From Emiliania huxleyi CCMP1516 (Eukaryota > Haptophyta > Isochrysidales > Noelaerhabdaceae), in assembly GCF_000372725.1 (NCBI RefSeq), contig NW_005196756.1:529783-593782 (forward strand): a stretch of 64,000 nucleotides of DNA, written 5' to 3'. Shown here one piece after another: positions 19,005 through 28,713 of the stretch (positions are counted from its first letter, which is position 1; the number at the start of each line of letters is the position of its first letter). A program made the position numbers and the translations under genes. Under the pieces are notes generated by a model that worked only from the letters and a program-made list of their open reading frames with translations, was not told where the DNA came from and made no database searches.

Positions 19005-21304
19005 ATGCCCCGGTCGCTGACGCGTAACTGCCTCCGAGCCCGAGCAGCGCCGCCGTGGGCTCGCTCTTGGCTTAAGGCGAGGCATTCCTCAGCATCGGCC
19101 GCCGTAGCTCCGCCGCGCCGCGCAGGCGGTGGCGGCCCTCCGGGACGTCTGGCAAGCGCGGCACGGCCATTTCCCTCAGCGAATGCCACTGAGGGAGCAG
19201 CTGCCGAGGGCCTGGGCGCCTGGATGCGGCGGCGGCGGCGAATTCCGCTTCTCGGACGCCTCTCGCCGAGCGAGATTTGCGGCCACGCGGCGTTTGTGCT
19301 CTCCGGTTCAGCCTTCCTGGAGCCAGAGATCCTGCAGCTGCGCGTGCTCTCCGTCTTTGCGGGCAGCGCCACCCTACTCTTCACCTACTTCCACCCCATC
19401 GGCTCTCCACTCTGGCTCCCGTTTCGGTGGAACATCGTCTTTGTGCTCATCAACTCGGCGTACATCACCAAAATCCTCGCGGAACGGCGGCGCGCCGAGC
19501 AGCTGCCGCAGCAGGCGCTCGACGTTTGGCGCGACGTGTTTCAGCCGCACGGGATGTGCAAGGTGGAGTTCGACGGGCTGCTGCACGCGGGCACGTGGAC
19601 GACACTGCGCAAGGGGGCGGTGCTGCAGGAGGAGGGCAAGCCGTCCAACTCACTCTTCCTGATTGTGTCTGGCGGCGCGACCGTCTCGCGCGGCGGTGAG
19701 TTCACTCATTCGCTCGGCGAGCAGCAGTTTGTGGGCGAGATGGGCCTCTCTAGCGGCATCCATCTCGCTTCGCCCGTGCTCGGCGTCGCGCACGTCGAGA
19801 CGAGCGAGCAGACCACAGTCCTAGTGTGGTCCCGCCGCGTGCTCTCCGAGCTGATGGACTCCTCCGACGCGCTGGCGAGCGGCATCCGTGGCGCCATCAC
19901 CGCCGACGTGGTGCGCAAGACGCGGCGGCTCGAGCTCGAGGCGTCGAGCTCGACCAACACCGAGAGCGTGCAGCGGCACGGCGAGCAGATGGAGGAGCTG
20001 TGGAATGCGCGGTATGCTTCTATCATCGGCGCGCTCACCAGCGAGGGCAGCATCTCAGAGGAGCAACGCGAGCAGGTCCGCAGCTACCGCAACTTGCACC
20101 AGATCACCGGCGAGGCGCACGTGCGCGCGCTCGCCCTGCAGGGCTGGTCAGCTTCCGAGTTTGAGGCGGGCGAGCGGGGGGAGAGCGCAAAGCCCGGGTC
20201 CGCCGCGTCAGCCGACACAGCAGGGGGAGGCGATGGCGCAGGTCTGGGCGGCGGCAGCGGCGGCGGCGCCTCGGCCTCGATGGGTGGCATGGTGCGGCGG
20301 CGGCGTGGCGGCAGCAGCGACGGGTTTGGCGAGCTGCGGGATGCGGCCTCGAAGACGCTGCTGGGCGAGGGGGTGCGGGAGGGAGTCAAGGCGCGCCCGC
20401 GCGGCGAGGCGGAGAGGCGGCGAGAGAGACTTTGCGACCCGTCACTGCAGTGTGACACCCAAAGGTGTTGGACAACGGTGACACGAGGGCTGGGGGTGTG
20501 AAGGGCATAACCATGGTTGCGTGCAGACAATGGAGATAGAGCAGCCCCGGAGCGGAGGCCCGCCCGGGGTATTCAGTGTGTCGCGGGCGCCTAATCGGGA
20601 TTAATTCCCGTCACGCCATTCCTCTGCGCGCAGGCGCTCAACCAGCGGGTGGAGGCGCTGAGGACGGCGCACGTCGGCACGTGGGGCTCGGACGAGCCGC
20701 CGCTCGTCATCTGGGACGAGCGGAGGCAAAAGGTCGCGGCGGTGCAGGAGCGGCCCACCGCTGAAACCTGCCCCTCCCTCCGACTACACTTTTGTCTGTG
20801 GTGATGCCCTTCCCTGAGGACGCACACAACGCCTCGTGTGCAACGCCCTGTGCTCCGCGAGTGCGTGTGTGCCCCGTCGTCCATGCTAGGACGTGTGTAG
20901 CACTGACTGACTGACCCCTCACCCCCCGAGATCACCCCCCGAGATTGCCCGAGATTGCCCGAGATGGGCCAGAGGGTCCGTGCTAGGGCGTGTGTAGCAC
21001 TGACTGACTGACTGGCGCAGGGGCGGCTAAACGTCTACTTTGGGACCGACGCGCTCGAGGTGGACGGCGAGTTCGGGCCGAGGAGCCTAGAAGCGGGATG
21101 GGGACCGCTGCAGTCCCAACTGGCACTCGAGAGGAGACGCACTCGGCTGTCTGCGGCCGTATTCAGCGGTATTCGTAGCCGCGTGTATTCACGCGGTGCT
21201 CCGAGTACGCGGCACGAGACCGTACTCCCGCCCAAAATGTTGGTGTACTCACACTATAGCTGCACTATAGGCCGCTGACGCAGCAATGCCTCGAGCTCTT
21301 CCAG
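19005..21304 (+). CDS. Popeye-domain (cyclic-nucleotide-binding) membrane protein
   Basis: Exon 1 (19005-20408) encodes a Popeye-type layout. A basic N terminus leads to hydrophobic segments (LQLRVLSVFAGSATLLFTYF and WNIVFVLINSAYITKIL). A CAP-like cyclic-nucleotide-binding fold follows, with FQPHGMCKVEFDGLL, LRKGAVLQEEGKPSNSLFLI and GEFTHSLGEQQFVGEMGL, then a coiled coil and a Gly-rich tail. Popeye proteins are membrane cAMP effectors known mainly from animals. Exons 20634-20732, 21021-21076 and 21271-21304 continue in frame (ALNQRVEALRTAHVG; GRLNVYFGTDALEVDGEFG; PLTQQCLELFQ). Intron 1 is GC-AG, intron 2 is GT-AG and intron 3 is the introner at 21077-21270. A final exon inside the duplicated segment, ending at 21938, is possible. 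Confidence 0.7.
20440..21017. repeat. duplicated 30-bp motif within introns
   Basis: The introns and flanks here hold two copies of a motif reading CGTGTGTAGCACTGACTGAC, near 20890-20913 and 20989-21011. They are separated by GAGATTGCCC repeats (about 20930-20965). No separate gene is seen. Confidence 0.5.
21077..21270 (+). mobile_element. introner-type element forming an intron, copy 1
   Basis: A 194-bp intron in the Popeye gene. It begins GCCGAGGAG then CCTAGAAGCGG and ends CACTATAG. Its body shares CTCGAGAGGA, TATTCACGCGGTGCTCCG and CCCGCCC with the introns at 47597-47787 and 62381-62580. The first bases of the intron (GCC G) repeat at the start of the next exon (GCCGCTGAC). This fits a target-site duplication whose first copy supplies the GC donor. 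Confidence 0.75.
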
Positions 21305-21309
21305 GCGCG

Positions 21310-21590
21310 GATACAGCCGAGATGTAGCCGAGGTGCAGCCGAGATGTAGCCGAAGTGTAGCCCAGGTGGAGCCGAGATGTAGCCGAAGTGCAGCCCAGGT
21401 GGAGCCGAGATGTAGCCGAAGTGCAGCCCAGGTGAAGCCGAGATGTAGCCGAAGTGCAGCCCAGGTGAAGCCGAGATGTAGCCGAAGTGCAGCCCAGGTG
21501 AAGCCGAGATGCAGCCGAAGTGCAACCCAGGTGAAGCCGAGATGTAGCCGAGGTGGAGCCGAGGTGAAGCCGAGATGCAGCCGAGGGATG
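21310..21590. repeat. 33-bp minisatellite
   Basis: Roughly eight units with a 33-bp period, each like AGCCGAGATGTAGCCGAAGT followed by GCAGCCCAGGTGA. It lies between two 20-bp near-copies of an exon edge (TCGAGCTCTTCCAGGCGCG at 21289 and TCGAGCTCTCGCAGGCGCG at 21600). It is probably an intron of the Popeye gene. Confidence 0.8.
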
Positions 21591-22212
21591 ACGGCCGCCG
21601 TCGAGCTCTCGCAGGCGCGTGAGGCCGCTACGCGCTCGCTTTCTTTTCCCTTACAATCTCCGAACCTCGACACGTGCATGGAGCTTTTGGGCAGACCCCG
21701 CGCGGCCAGCGCGCCGCGCAGCTGGGCCCCGGTGGTCGCCAGGATGGATCTCGACCCCTCCGGCACGAGCACCGCGCTCCTCAGCGACTCGGCAGACTAT
21801 GCCGAGGAGCGCGTTCGAACAGCGGTCAGCGCCCCGCCGAGATCTCGCTCTCTGAGTACATACACCCCACGATCGAGACCGCCGGTCGGCAGCCCTAAAA
21901 CTGACTTTCCAGAGCTGCGGTCAGTCCTCGCCCAATAGATTGGCAGGAATGCGTACGGACGGACGAGCGAGCTGCCTGGAAATGCATGGACATGCATGAA
22001 TGATGACGGGCAGGGCAGGCGATGGGTCGCACCCACACAAGGTGAGGCGCCGGTCTTCGAATGGATGGAAACCGGAGAGCTCAGGGCAACAACGCAAGAT
22101 GAGACCGGAGCGCCGAGCCTCGCAACGGGCCCGGCAGACCGCGTCCGCTCGCTTTCTTTTATATATACAAAGGAGGGCCACACGAGGCCCTCTACGCTGG
22201 GGTGTCGGCGCC

Positions 22213-22600
22213 CTACTGGGCGCCCCCCACTCCCTTGCCCTTAGAGCCCCCCATCCCGCTTACCCCCCCCCCCCCCGCGCGGTCCCTCTCGGCCGCGCGA
22301 CGCCCCGCACCAATGGCGCGCTGTGCCTCGTCCGCGAGCGCCGTCCAGAGCTGCACCGACAGTCGCTGCAGCGCAAACGGCATCCATTCGCGCGCCGACC
22401 ACGACGTCTGGTCGTACTGCCACCACGTGAGCTTCCGGCCCGCCACCTCTGCCACCCGCATCAGCAGCTCCTCCACCCCCGCGCTCATTGCGCCGAACTC
22501 CTCGAAGAGCAGCGCCTCCACGTGGCACTTCCCCTCTGCGTCCGTGTACTGGCCCCTGACAGCCTCAACCGTCCCGGTCCCCGTCCGCCGATCCCACCTT
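22213..22600 (-). CDS. coding-like fragment of unknown function (also at 26244-26631)
   Basis: The minus strand reads a protein-like stretch with GQYTDAEGKCHVEALLFEEF, GVEELLMRVAEVAGRKLTWW and WSAREWMPFALQRLSVQLW. Composition and regular helices suggest a real or former coding exon, ending in a Gly-rich poly-G-derived tail. No ATG is convincingly placed and no family is recognised. The identical copy B carries the same stretch. It may be part of a mobile-element protein or of an unrelated gene fragment. Confidence 0.3.
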
Positions 22601-23006
22601 CCCTTTCTTTTCGTGTCTTCTGTGCCACAGGTACGCTGCTTCTGCACCCCAGCCAATTCTTGGTGGTCCGTGCCAGTGAGTGTTGAGAGAGAGAGAGAGA
22701 TTTTTAGCAATACCAAACAACTCTAACACTCATGGACTCTCACAGTGATTTGGGCTCGGAAGCTTGTTAGCCCTCAGCCGAAGCTGGGGCCGGTCCCGTA
22801 GCCGAGAGCCCGCGCCGTTGAGTTCGACGCGGTCGGGGGGCCTTGATTGAAAAAAGGGCTTGGCCAATTCCTGAGATAATTGGGCGATTATATCCATAAG
22901 GGATTTCATCCCTTTTTGGTTTGGAGATTCGTGTTTTCGGTTTCGGTTTTGGGTAAAACGTATACAGCACTCTTCGTCGCGATGCGGCCTACCAAAAAGC
23001 AAAGCT

Positions 23007-23395
23007 AAAAAAAGAAAGAAAACAGGGGACGATGGGAGGACGGCACGCCGCCACCACACAGGGATTTTAAGGAGAGGTGTGTGATGCGCTAGCCGTCGCC
23101 CACCCTTGGGTGTCCGCCTCTTCCTATCTCTCTTCGCAGTCTCTCGCCGCTTCTCGCTGCAACCTTCATTCATGGGTTGATTCATGCCACCTCGCGGTCG
23201 TCCCACTCTCGTCGTTCTCCCCCTTGTCACTTCTTCCTCTGTCGCGTCGCTCTCTTCTGCCTCGTCCTGCGATGCCGCCGCCTGCCGGTCCCTTGTTCTC
23301 GCGGCTTCTTTCGCCTTTCGGCGCAACTCCGCCCTCCTCGCGGCATATCCTGGCCCCTCGAGTCTATCGAGCTCTCCTCGCATGGCGTCTCTTCA
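23007..23395 (-). mobile_element. 5'-truncated non-LTR-type element, copy 2
   Basis: On the minus strand it starts at GGAGAGCTCGATAGACTCG and ends in a CTTT-rich tail. It encodes the same charged, Lys/Arg/Glu-rich stretch (LDRLEGPGYAARRAELRRK) as the better-bounded copy at 49829-50338. The 3' end carries the shared TGGTGGCGGCGTGCCG block. Confidence 0.6.
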
Positions 23396-24332
23396 CACTC
23401 GATCCGCCTGTCTGTTCACACCTTCTTTCTGCCCACTTCACAATGTGGCAGGGGTTCGTTAGCCCAGAAAAGAAGTTTAATAAAATACGCACACAAAAAT
23501 GTTTTTATCACCCCCACGACGCCAGTCCGCTTGTGGCATCACTCCGACCCTTTTGCGCAGCAACACCTTAAACTTTCAGGCCCTCCAAATTCGGGTCGGA
23601 GCGTAGCGGAGTGGGCCCCGAGTTTGAAACAGGGCGACGGACGCTTGCGTCCTAGCCTCCAACAACGCCTCCCCGGCGCAGAGGGGCCCCCGGAGGGATG
23701 CACAACCGCTCCACGCCACGCCGCTTGCGGCGGTCCTCTTCCCAGCTCCGCTGAGGGCCCGTGCCTTGTTTGTTTGGATGAGAAATATCTTCCTTCATGA
23801 TTTCTTCTTCTCCTTGACCTTGTCCGCCCGCCCCTTCACCGTACATCACACGGCCCGATTTCTTCTGGGGAGCCCAGTGCACCGTGCTGACGGGAGCACA
23901 GAGAAGGGAGGAGTAGAGGAGCAGCATTCGACAAGGAGCGCGGGAACAAGCGGTCCCGGGGTCCAAGGAACTCGTCGCCCCACCTCCCGCCGTTTGGTAA
24001 GCTTGCGCCTTGTGTATGCTGGATGGCAGCCCATGTGGCGGACGGCATGCACTGGGGTGTTCATGGGGTCCCGTACCATGCGGAATCGACCCTATCCAGT
24101 GCTCAAGTGCTCAAGCTTGTCGGGCTCTACCTCAGCCCTCAGCCGAAGCTGGGGCCGGTCGTGGGTCACCAAGAACTTTTCAGCAGGTACGGGGACCCAG
24201 GTTTCTGGCTACATTTCGAGGATCTTTAATTTTTTTGTCGGATCGTTAGAGGCTGCGCAGGCCGTCCCGTTTGCATGTGTTTGCCCATAAAACCAAAGCC
24301 CCGCCGCGCGCTGCGCGCGCCGGCGCTCTGTC

Positions 24333-25595
24333 TCATTCACGGGGGGTGCACACGGGGTGCGGGGGGGGGGGGGGGGGGCAGAGGGCTTGGAGGGGCCGCT
24401 GGCGCGGGAGGAAGGGGTGGAAGAGAGGGGAGCTGTGTTTCGAAGGAAAGAAGGGGGGGGGGGGGCAAGGAGGAAGCCGAGAGCGGAGGGAGGCGGCAGC
24501 GGAAGCGACGGCGGGGGTAATGGCGGGGGAGGGGAGGGAGGCGGCAGCGGAAGCGTCGGCGGGGGTAGAGACGGTGGGGGAGGCGATGGAGGCGAAGGGG
24601 GCGGAGGGCTCTAACCTGCGGCCCGGCTGCGGCCACAGCAGGGGACCCTCCGGCTGTCTGCGCAGCAGCGCCAGCGGCTGCGCAGACGAAGAGGTGAGCT
24701 GCCTCAGCCGAGGGCGTCCCGGTAGCGCCCTTGTGCTCCCCGCGCCTGCCGCAGCGTCGTCGGAAGAGAGGCGCCGCGTGCTGTTGGGCGTCGGCTCTGG
24801 CTCCGGAGACGGGGGCTCTGGCTCTGGCTCTGGCTCTGGAGACGGGGGCTCTGGCTCTGGCTCTGGAGACGGGGGCTCTGGCTCTGGCTCTGGAGACGGG
24901 GGCTCTGGCTCTGGAGACGCGGCGTCGTCTCGCGTTGCGCTAACGATCGCGGCGGCGATGCCAAACACAATCTCGAGGGCGGCGATGTTGACAGTCGAGC
25001 CGCGCCACGCCCACCACAAACCGGTGAGGGCAGCGCGGGAGTTTTGTGAGCGGATCACCCGCCGGCTGCCCCTCCCCAGCCCCTCGCGCCGCCGCGCCGC
25101 CTCGAGCAAAGCCGCGACTACCGACTTGGACCCCGGCCCCGTCCGGAAGATGATGACGCCCCAAAAACAGTTCACGAGCGTCTGCGCAGCGGTGCGGCTA
25201 ATGACCAGCTCGTCTGTGGTACCACTTAGGGCCGTCCACGTCGGCAGCGCGACGGAATAATAGGCACAGAGGCAGCACAGCAGGGAGGCCGCCGTCAGCG
25301 TGCTGCGCTTGTCAGACGGCTGCAACGGCAGCAACATGATGGGAACCGAGGCCATCGAAATCGGAAAGAGCGTTACCAAGAGGCAGGGGGATGCGTCTGC
25401 GAGCACGCCCACCTCGGCCATGTTTAACTGGAGCAGAAGCTGGCTCCCGATGAAGAGCGCTGCGCCAAGCGTTAGCAGGGTCAGACTGACCCGGAGCCTG
25501 TGACGTCGGGTGACGACGGTGATCTCCTGCAGCCTGCGGTCGATGGAATTCTCTGCGCCCGGGGGCGCGCGCGAGGCGTCGCCAAAGGCGCGCAT
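24333..25595 (-). CDS. multi-pass membrane protein with Ser-Pro-Glu-Pro repeats
   Basis: A 420-residue open frame starting at an ATG at 25595. Residues about 35-230 contain five or six hydrophobic helices, among them LTLLTLGAALFIGSQLLLQL, LVTLFPISMASVPIMLL, LLCCLCAYYSVALPTW and AALEIVFGIAAAIV. An acidic/proline repeat follows (SPEPEPEPPSPEPEPEPPSP), then a long Pro/Ala/Ser tail. The last residues come from poly-G/poly-C at the end of duplication copy A, so the C terminus was probably created by the duplication or is not the true one. I recognise no family. The gene lies exactly between the two 2,765-bp repeats. Confidence 0.55.
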   Translation of the reverse strand: MRAFGDASRAPPGAENSIDRRLQEITVVTRRHRLRVSLTLLTLGAALFIGSQLLLQLNMAEVGVLADASPCLLVTLFPISMASVPIMLLPLQPSDKRSTLTAASLLCCLCAYYSVALPTWTALSGTTDELVISRTAAQTLVNCFWGVIIFRTGPGSKSVVAALLEAARRREGLGRGSRRVIRSQNSRAALTGLWWAWRGSTVNIAALEIVFGIAAAIVSATRDDAASPEPEPPSPEPEPEPPSPEPEPEPPSPEPEPEPEPPSPEPEPTPNSTRRLSSDDAAAGAGSTRALPGRPRLRQLTSSSAQPLALLRRQPEGPLLWPQPGRRLEPSAPFASIASPTVSTPADASAAASLPSPAITPAVASAAASLRSRLPPCPPPPFFPSKHSSPLFHPFLPRQRPLQALCPPPPPPHPVCTPRE

Positions 25596-25644
25596 TTTTG
25601 TAAATGTCCGGGACGCCGCAGGCGCCCACCAAACGAAAAAGGCC

Positions 25645-28409
25645 GGCGCGTGAGGCCGCTACGCGCTCGCTTTCTTTTCCCTTACAATCTCCGAACCTCG
25701 ACACGTGCATGGAGCTTTTGGGCAGACCCCGCGCGGCCAGCGCGCCGCGCAGCTGGGCCCCGGTGGTCGCCAGGATGGATCTCGACCCCTCCGGCACGAG
25801 CACCGCGCTCCTCAGCGACTCGGCAGACTATGCCGAGGAGCGCGTTCGAACAGCGGTCAGCGCCCCGCCGAGATCTCGCTCTCTGAGTACATACACCCCA
25901 CGATCGAGACCGCCGGTCGGCAGCCCTAAAACTGACTTTCCAGAGCTGCGGTCAGTCCTCGCCCAATAGATTGGCAGGAATGCGTACGGACGGACGAGCG
26001 AGCTGCCTGGAAATGCATGGACATGCATGAATGATGACGGGCAGGGCAGGCGATGGGTCGCACCCACACAAGGTGAGGCGCCGGTCTTCGAATGGATGGA
26101 AACCGGAGAGCTCAGGGCAACAACGCAAGATGAGACCGGAGCGCCGAGCCTCGCAACGGGCCCGGCAGACCGCGTCCGCTCGCTTTCTTTTATATATACA
26201 AAGGAGGGCCACACGAGGCCCTCTACGCTGGGGTGTCGGCGCCCTACTGGGCGCCCCCCACTCCCTTGCCCTTAGAGCCCCCCATCCCGTTTACCCCCCC
26301 CCCCCCCGCGCGGTCCCTCTCGGCCGCGCGACGCCCCGCACCAATGGCGCGCTGTGCCTCGTCCGCGAGCGCCGTCCAGAGCTGCACCGACAGTCGCTGC
26401 AGCGCAAACGGCATCCATTCGCGCGCCGACCACGACGTCTGGTCGTACTGCCACCACGTGAGCTTCCGGCCCGCCACCTCTGCCACCCGCATCAGCAGCT
26501 CCTCCACCCCCGCGCTCATTGCGCCGAACTCCTCGAAGAGCAGCGCCTCCACGTGGCACTTCCCCTCTGCGTCCGTGTACTGGCCCCTGACAGCCTCAAC
26601 CGTCCCGGTCCCCGTCCGCCGATCCCACCTTCCCTTTCTTTTCGTGTCTTCTGTGCCACAGGTACGCTGCTTCTGCACCCCAGCCAATTCTTGGTGGTCC
26701 GTGCCAGTGAGTGTTGAGAGAGAGAGAGAGATTTTTAGCAATACCAAACAACTCTAACACTCATGGACTCTCACAGTGATTTGGGCTCGGAAGCTTGTTA
26801 GCCCTCAGCCGAAGCTGGGGCCGGTCCCGTAGCCGAGAGCCCGCGCCGTTGAGTTCGACGCGGTCGGGGGGCCTTGATTGAAAAAAGGGCTTGGCCAATT
26901 CCTGAGATAATTGGGCGATTATATCCATAAGGGATTTCATCCCTTTTTGGTTTGGAGATTCGTGTTTTCGGTTTCGGTTTTGGGTAAAACGTATACAGCA
27001 CTCTTCGTCGCGATGCGGCCTACCAAAAAGCAAAGCTAAAAAAAGAAAGAAAACAGGGGACGATGGGAGGACGGCACGCCGCCACCACACAGGGATTTTA
27101 AGGAGAGGTGTGTGATGCGCTAGCCGTCGCCCACCCTTGGGTGTCCGCCTCTTCCTATCTCTCTTCGCAGTCTCTCGCCGCTTCTCGCTGCAACCTTCAT
27201 TCATGGGTTGATTCATGCCACCTCGCGGTCGTCCCACTCTCGTCGTTCTCCCCCTTGTCACTTCTTCCTCTGTCGCGTCGCTCTCTTCTGCCTCGTCCTG
27301 CGATGCCGCCGCCTGCCGGTCCCTTGTTCTCGCGGCTTCTTTCGCCTTTCGGCGCAACTCCGCCCTCCTCGCGGCATATCCTGGCCCCTCGAGTCTATCG
27401 AGCTCTCCTCGCATGGCGTCTCTTCACACTCGATCCGCCTGTCTGTTCACACCTTCTTTCTGCCCACTTCACAATGTGGCAGGGGTTCGTTAGCCCAGAA
27501 AAGAAGTTTAATAAAATACGCACACAAAAATGTTTTTATCACCCCCACGACGCCAGTCCGCTTGTGGCATCACTCCGACCCTTTTGCGCAGCAACACCTT
27601 AAACTTTCAGGCCCTCCAAATTCGGGTCGGAGCGTAGCGGAGTGGGCCCCGAGTTTGAAACAGGGCGACGGACGCTTGCGTCCTAGCCTCCAACAACGCC
27701 TCCCCGGCGCAGAGGGGCCCCCGGAGGGATGCACAACCGCTCCACGCCACGCCGCTTGCGGCGGTCCTCTTCCCAGCTCCGCTGAGGGCCCGTGCCTTGT
27801 TTGTTTGGATGAGAAATATCTTCCTTCATGATTTCTTCTTCTCCTTGACCTTGTCCGCCCGCCCCTTCACCGTACATCACACGGCCCGATTTCTTCTGGG
27901 GAGCCCAGTGCACCGTGCTGACGGGAGCACAGAGAAGGGAGGAGTAGAGGAGCAGCATTCGACAAGGAGCGCGGGAACAAGCGGTCCCGGGGTCCAAGGA
28001 ACTCGTCGCCCCACCTCCCGCCGTTTGGTAAGCTTGCGCCTTGTGTATGCTGGATGGCAGCCCATGTGGCGGACGGCATGCACTGGGGTGTTCATGGGGT
28101 CCCGTACCATGCGGAATCGACCCTATCCAGTGCTCAAGTGCTCAAGCTTGTCGGGCTCTACCTCAGCCCTCAGCCGAAGCTGGGGCCGGTCGTGGGTCAC
28201 CAAGAACTTTTCAGCAGGTACGGGGACCCAGGTTTCTGGCTACATTTCGAGGATCTTTAATTTTTTTGTCGGATCGTTAGAGGCTGCGCAGGCCGTCCCG
28301 TTTGCATGTGTTTGCCCATAAAACCAAAGCCCCGCCGCGCGCTGCGCGCGCCGGCGCTCTGTCTCATTCACGGGGGGTGCACACGGGGTGCGGGGGGGGG
28401 GGGGGGGGG
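25645..28409 (+). repeat. 2,765-bp direct duplication, copy B
   Basis: Second copy of 21614-24378, same orientation. The left neighbour is the 5' side of the membrane-protein gene. On the right, past the poly-G, the sequence turns to the 5' region of the temptin/b561 gene. Confidence 0.9.
27038..27426 (-). mobile_element. 5'-truncated non-LTR-type element, copy 3
   Basis: The counterpart of 23007-23395 inside duplication copy B; it was copied with the segment rather than inserted separately. Confidence 0.6.
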
Positions 28410-28713
28410 TGGGCCGGGGCCGGGGCGGGGGCGCGCGCAGCGCGCGCGCTGCACCACACACCACACGGAGGCAAAGACGTGCCTATTCGTAGCCCGGGGC
28501 ATCGATCTCTATTGGATAAAGAGGCCCCGTACCCCGCACACTGGAACCGGCGGTGCTGGTATTTCAACAAAGGAGGAAATTGACTCAAGCATAATACGCC
28601 TCTTCAGTCAAAAAACAAATTTACACGGCGGCGTAAAGAAATACATAGAGGGAAAAGTCGTGGCACTTCGTGTACGGCGACTCAGTCAGGACGTACGGGC
28701 GACGCTTCTGGAC

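Larger units (their letters stand above)
21614..24378 (+). repeat. 2,765-bp direct duplication, copy A
   Basis: Identical in length and almost every base to 25645-28409 (offset 4,031). I found one difference, C at 22259 against T at 26290. The left edge is GGCGCGTGAGG and the right edge is an 18-base poly-G. Inside are a frame that may be the last Popeye exon (to 21938), a minus-strand coding-like stretch, a 5'-truncated non-LTR tail, repeat R, part of repeat S, and twice the motif CAGCCGAAGCTGGGGCCGG. That motif also occurs at about 14277 in reverse. No complete gene is apparent. Confidence 0.9.

Noticed and set aside
21310-21590. CRISPR-like array
   Set aside because: Units are contiguous 33-bp repeats without unique spacers, in a eukaryotic gene; it is a minisatellite. 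The same applies to 61905-62222 and 48648-48775.
21800-21850. Possible tRNA B-box (GTTCGAACAG)
   Set aside because: No matching A-box, acceptor stem or anticodon arm could be drawn. No tRNA, rRNA or snRNA gene could be supported anywhere in the window.
21614-28409. Interpreting the 2,765-bp direct repeats as LTRs of a retroelement
   Set aside because: No TG...CA ends, no primer-binding site or polypurine tract, and the interior encodes only a membrane protein on the minus strand.
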